Part shown: positions 63,877 through 64,000 of the stretch, one piece after another
How positions within the stretch are numbered: the stretch's first letter is position 1
Layout: the number at the start of each line of letters is the position of its first letter
From: Aquimarina sp. U1-2
GTDB taxonomy: Bacteria; Bacteroidota; Bacteroidia; Flavobacteriales; Flavobacteriaceae
Assembly (NCBI RefSeq): GCF_017897595.1
Contig: NZ_JAGKIK010000008.1
Coordinates: forward strand, 165,725 to 229,724
DNA length: 64,000 nucleotides
Reading direction: 5' to 3'
Position numbers and translations under genes: made by a program
The notes under the pieces: model-generated
What the model was told of the DNA's origin: nothing
Seen by the model: the letters and a program-made list of their open reading frames with translations, nothing else
Database searches by the model: none

Positions 63877-64000
63877 TGTAATAGTTAATACTTAATCTGA
63901 CAATTTTAGTAATTTAGTTTAAATCAATTTAAATATTTGTCAGATGAACACAGAAGAAAAAATCATCAAACCAAAGTTAGGACTATTAGAGTTAGCAAAA
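63877..64000 (+). mobile_element. Left end of an IS481-like insertion sequence (truncated by window)
   Basis: The stretch starting TGTAATAGTTAATACTTAAT resembles the left terminal region expected 60-70 bases before an IS481-type transposase, whose first codons are present at 63944. The exact end and the direct repeat cannot be set without the right end. Confidence 0.55.
63944..64000 (+). CDS. IS481 family transposase, N-terminal fragment (continues beyond window)
   Basis: The 19 visible residues MNTEEKIIKPKLGLLELAK match what I recall as the start of flavobacterial IS481 transposases, which continue with a helix-turn-helix. The gene runs off the window edge, so the DDE domain cannot be checked. 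Confidence 0.62.
   Translation, partial: MNTEEKIIKPKLGLLELAK

Overview
The window is about 64 kb of AT-rich DNA from a Bacteroidota chromosome, almost certainly a marine-type member of the Flavobacteriaceae. The evidence is: gliding genes of the GldF/GldG type, lipoproteins with a Cys-Asp/Ser-Asp-Asp export signature, a type IX sorting-like domain, DUF4252 and DUF4625 proteins, TonB-dependent receptors with a carboxypeptidase-like N-terminal domain, and promoters of the TAnnTTTG type. No rRNA, tRNA, CRISPR array or prophage was seen. The only mobile element is the start of an IS481-like transposase at the right edge.

Layout. 1-3.4 kb: the end of a glycan-synthesis operon with four glycosyltransferase-type genes, facing an AraC regulator (3.5-4.5 kb). 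4.5-5.1 kb: a non-coding block with a 21-bp tandem array and a hairpin repeat. 5.2-12.6 kb (minus strand): an FAD/NAD(P)-binding protein and a probable zinc (transition-metal) acquisition locus made of a Cys/His-rich small protein, a ZnuD-like TonB receptor, a DUF4625 lipoprotein and an AztD-like beta-propeller lipoprotein. 12.7-21 kb: PAP2 phosphatase, an HMA-MauE fusion, a PAS histidine kinase with its receiver, a DEAD-box helicase, a small exported protein and a DUF72 protein. 21.1-25.3 kb: two secreted proteins, one of them a large BNR/sortilin-type propeller. 25.7-32.9 kb: a typical flavobacterial housekeeping and gliding block (purC, phoH, SAM hydrolase, ABM protein, and gldF and gldG fused into one gene).

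33-38 kb: a BtuD-like ATPase with a damaged or non-canonical start, a lipoprotein, rmuC and a thioesterase. This segment is flanked by a ~200-bp inverted repeat pair. 38-49.9 kb: cytochrome-like lipoprotein, carB (short form), rpmH, a TPR protein, a TlpA-like protein, an ECF sigma/anti-sigma/DUF4252 operon and two tandem S41 proteases. 50-55.4 kb: the late cobalamin pathway (cobU, cobT, cobS, cobC) followed by btuF and btuC, driven by a good TTG-N20-TAnnTTTG promoter. The ATPase for this importer is probably the btuD-like gene 20 kb away. 55.7-63.6 kb: DUF1572, dnaN, a Thr/Ser dehydratase, a very large outer-membrane protein (degenerate phosphoesterase, kinase-like motifs, BamA-type barrel) and a peroxiredoxin. 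63.6-64 kb: a 41-bp tandem array and the IS481-like end.

The most interesting items are the three-module outer-membrane protein at 58959-62675, the metal locus at 7.1-12.6 kb with a perfect 14-bp palindrome in front, the GldF-GldG fusion, the displaced BtuD with a broken start, and several families of dispersed and tandem non-coding repeats. All functional names are from motif recognition by eye; no database search was run.
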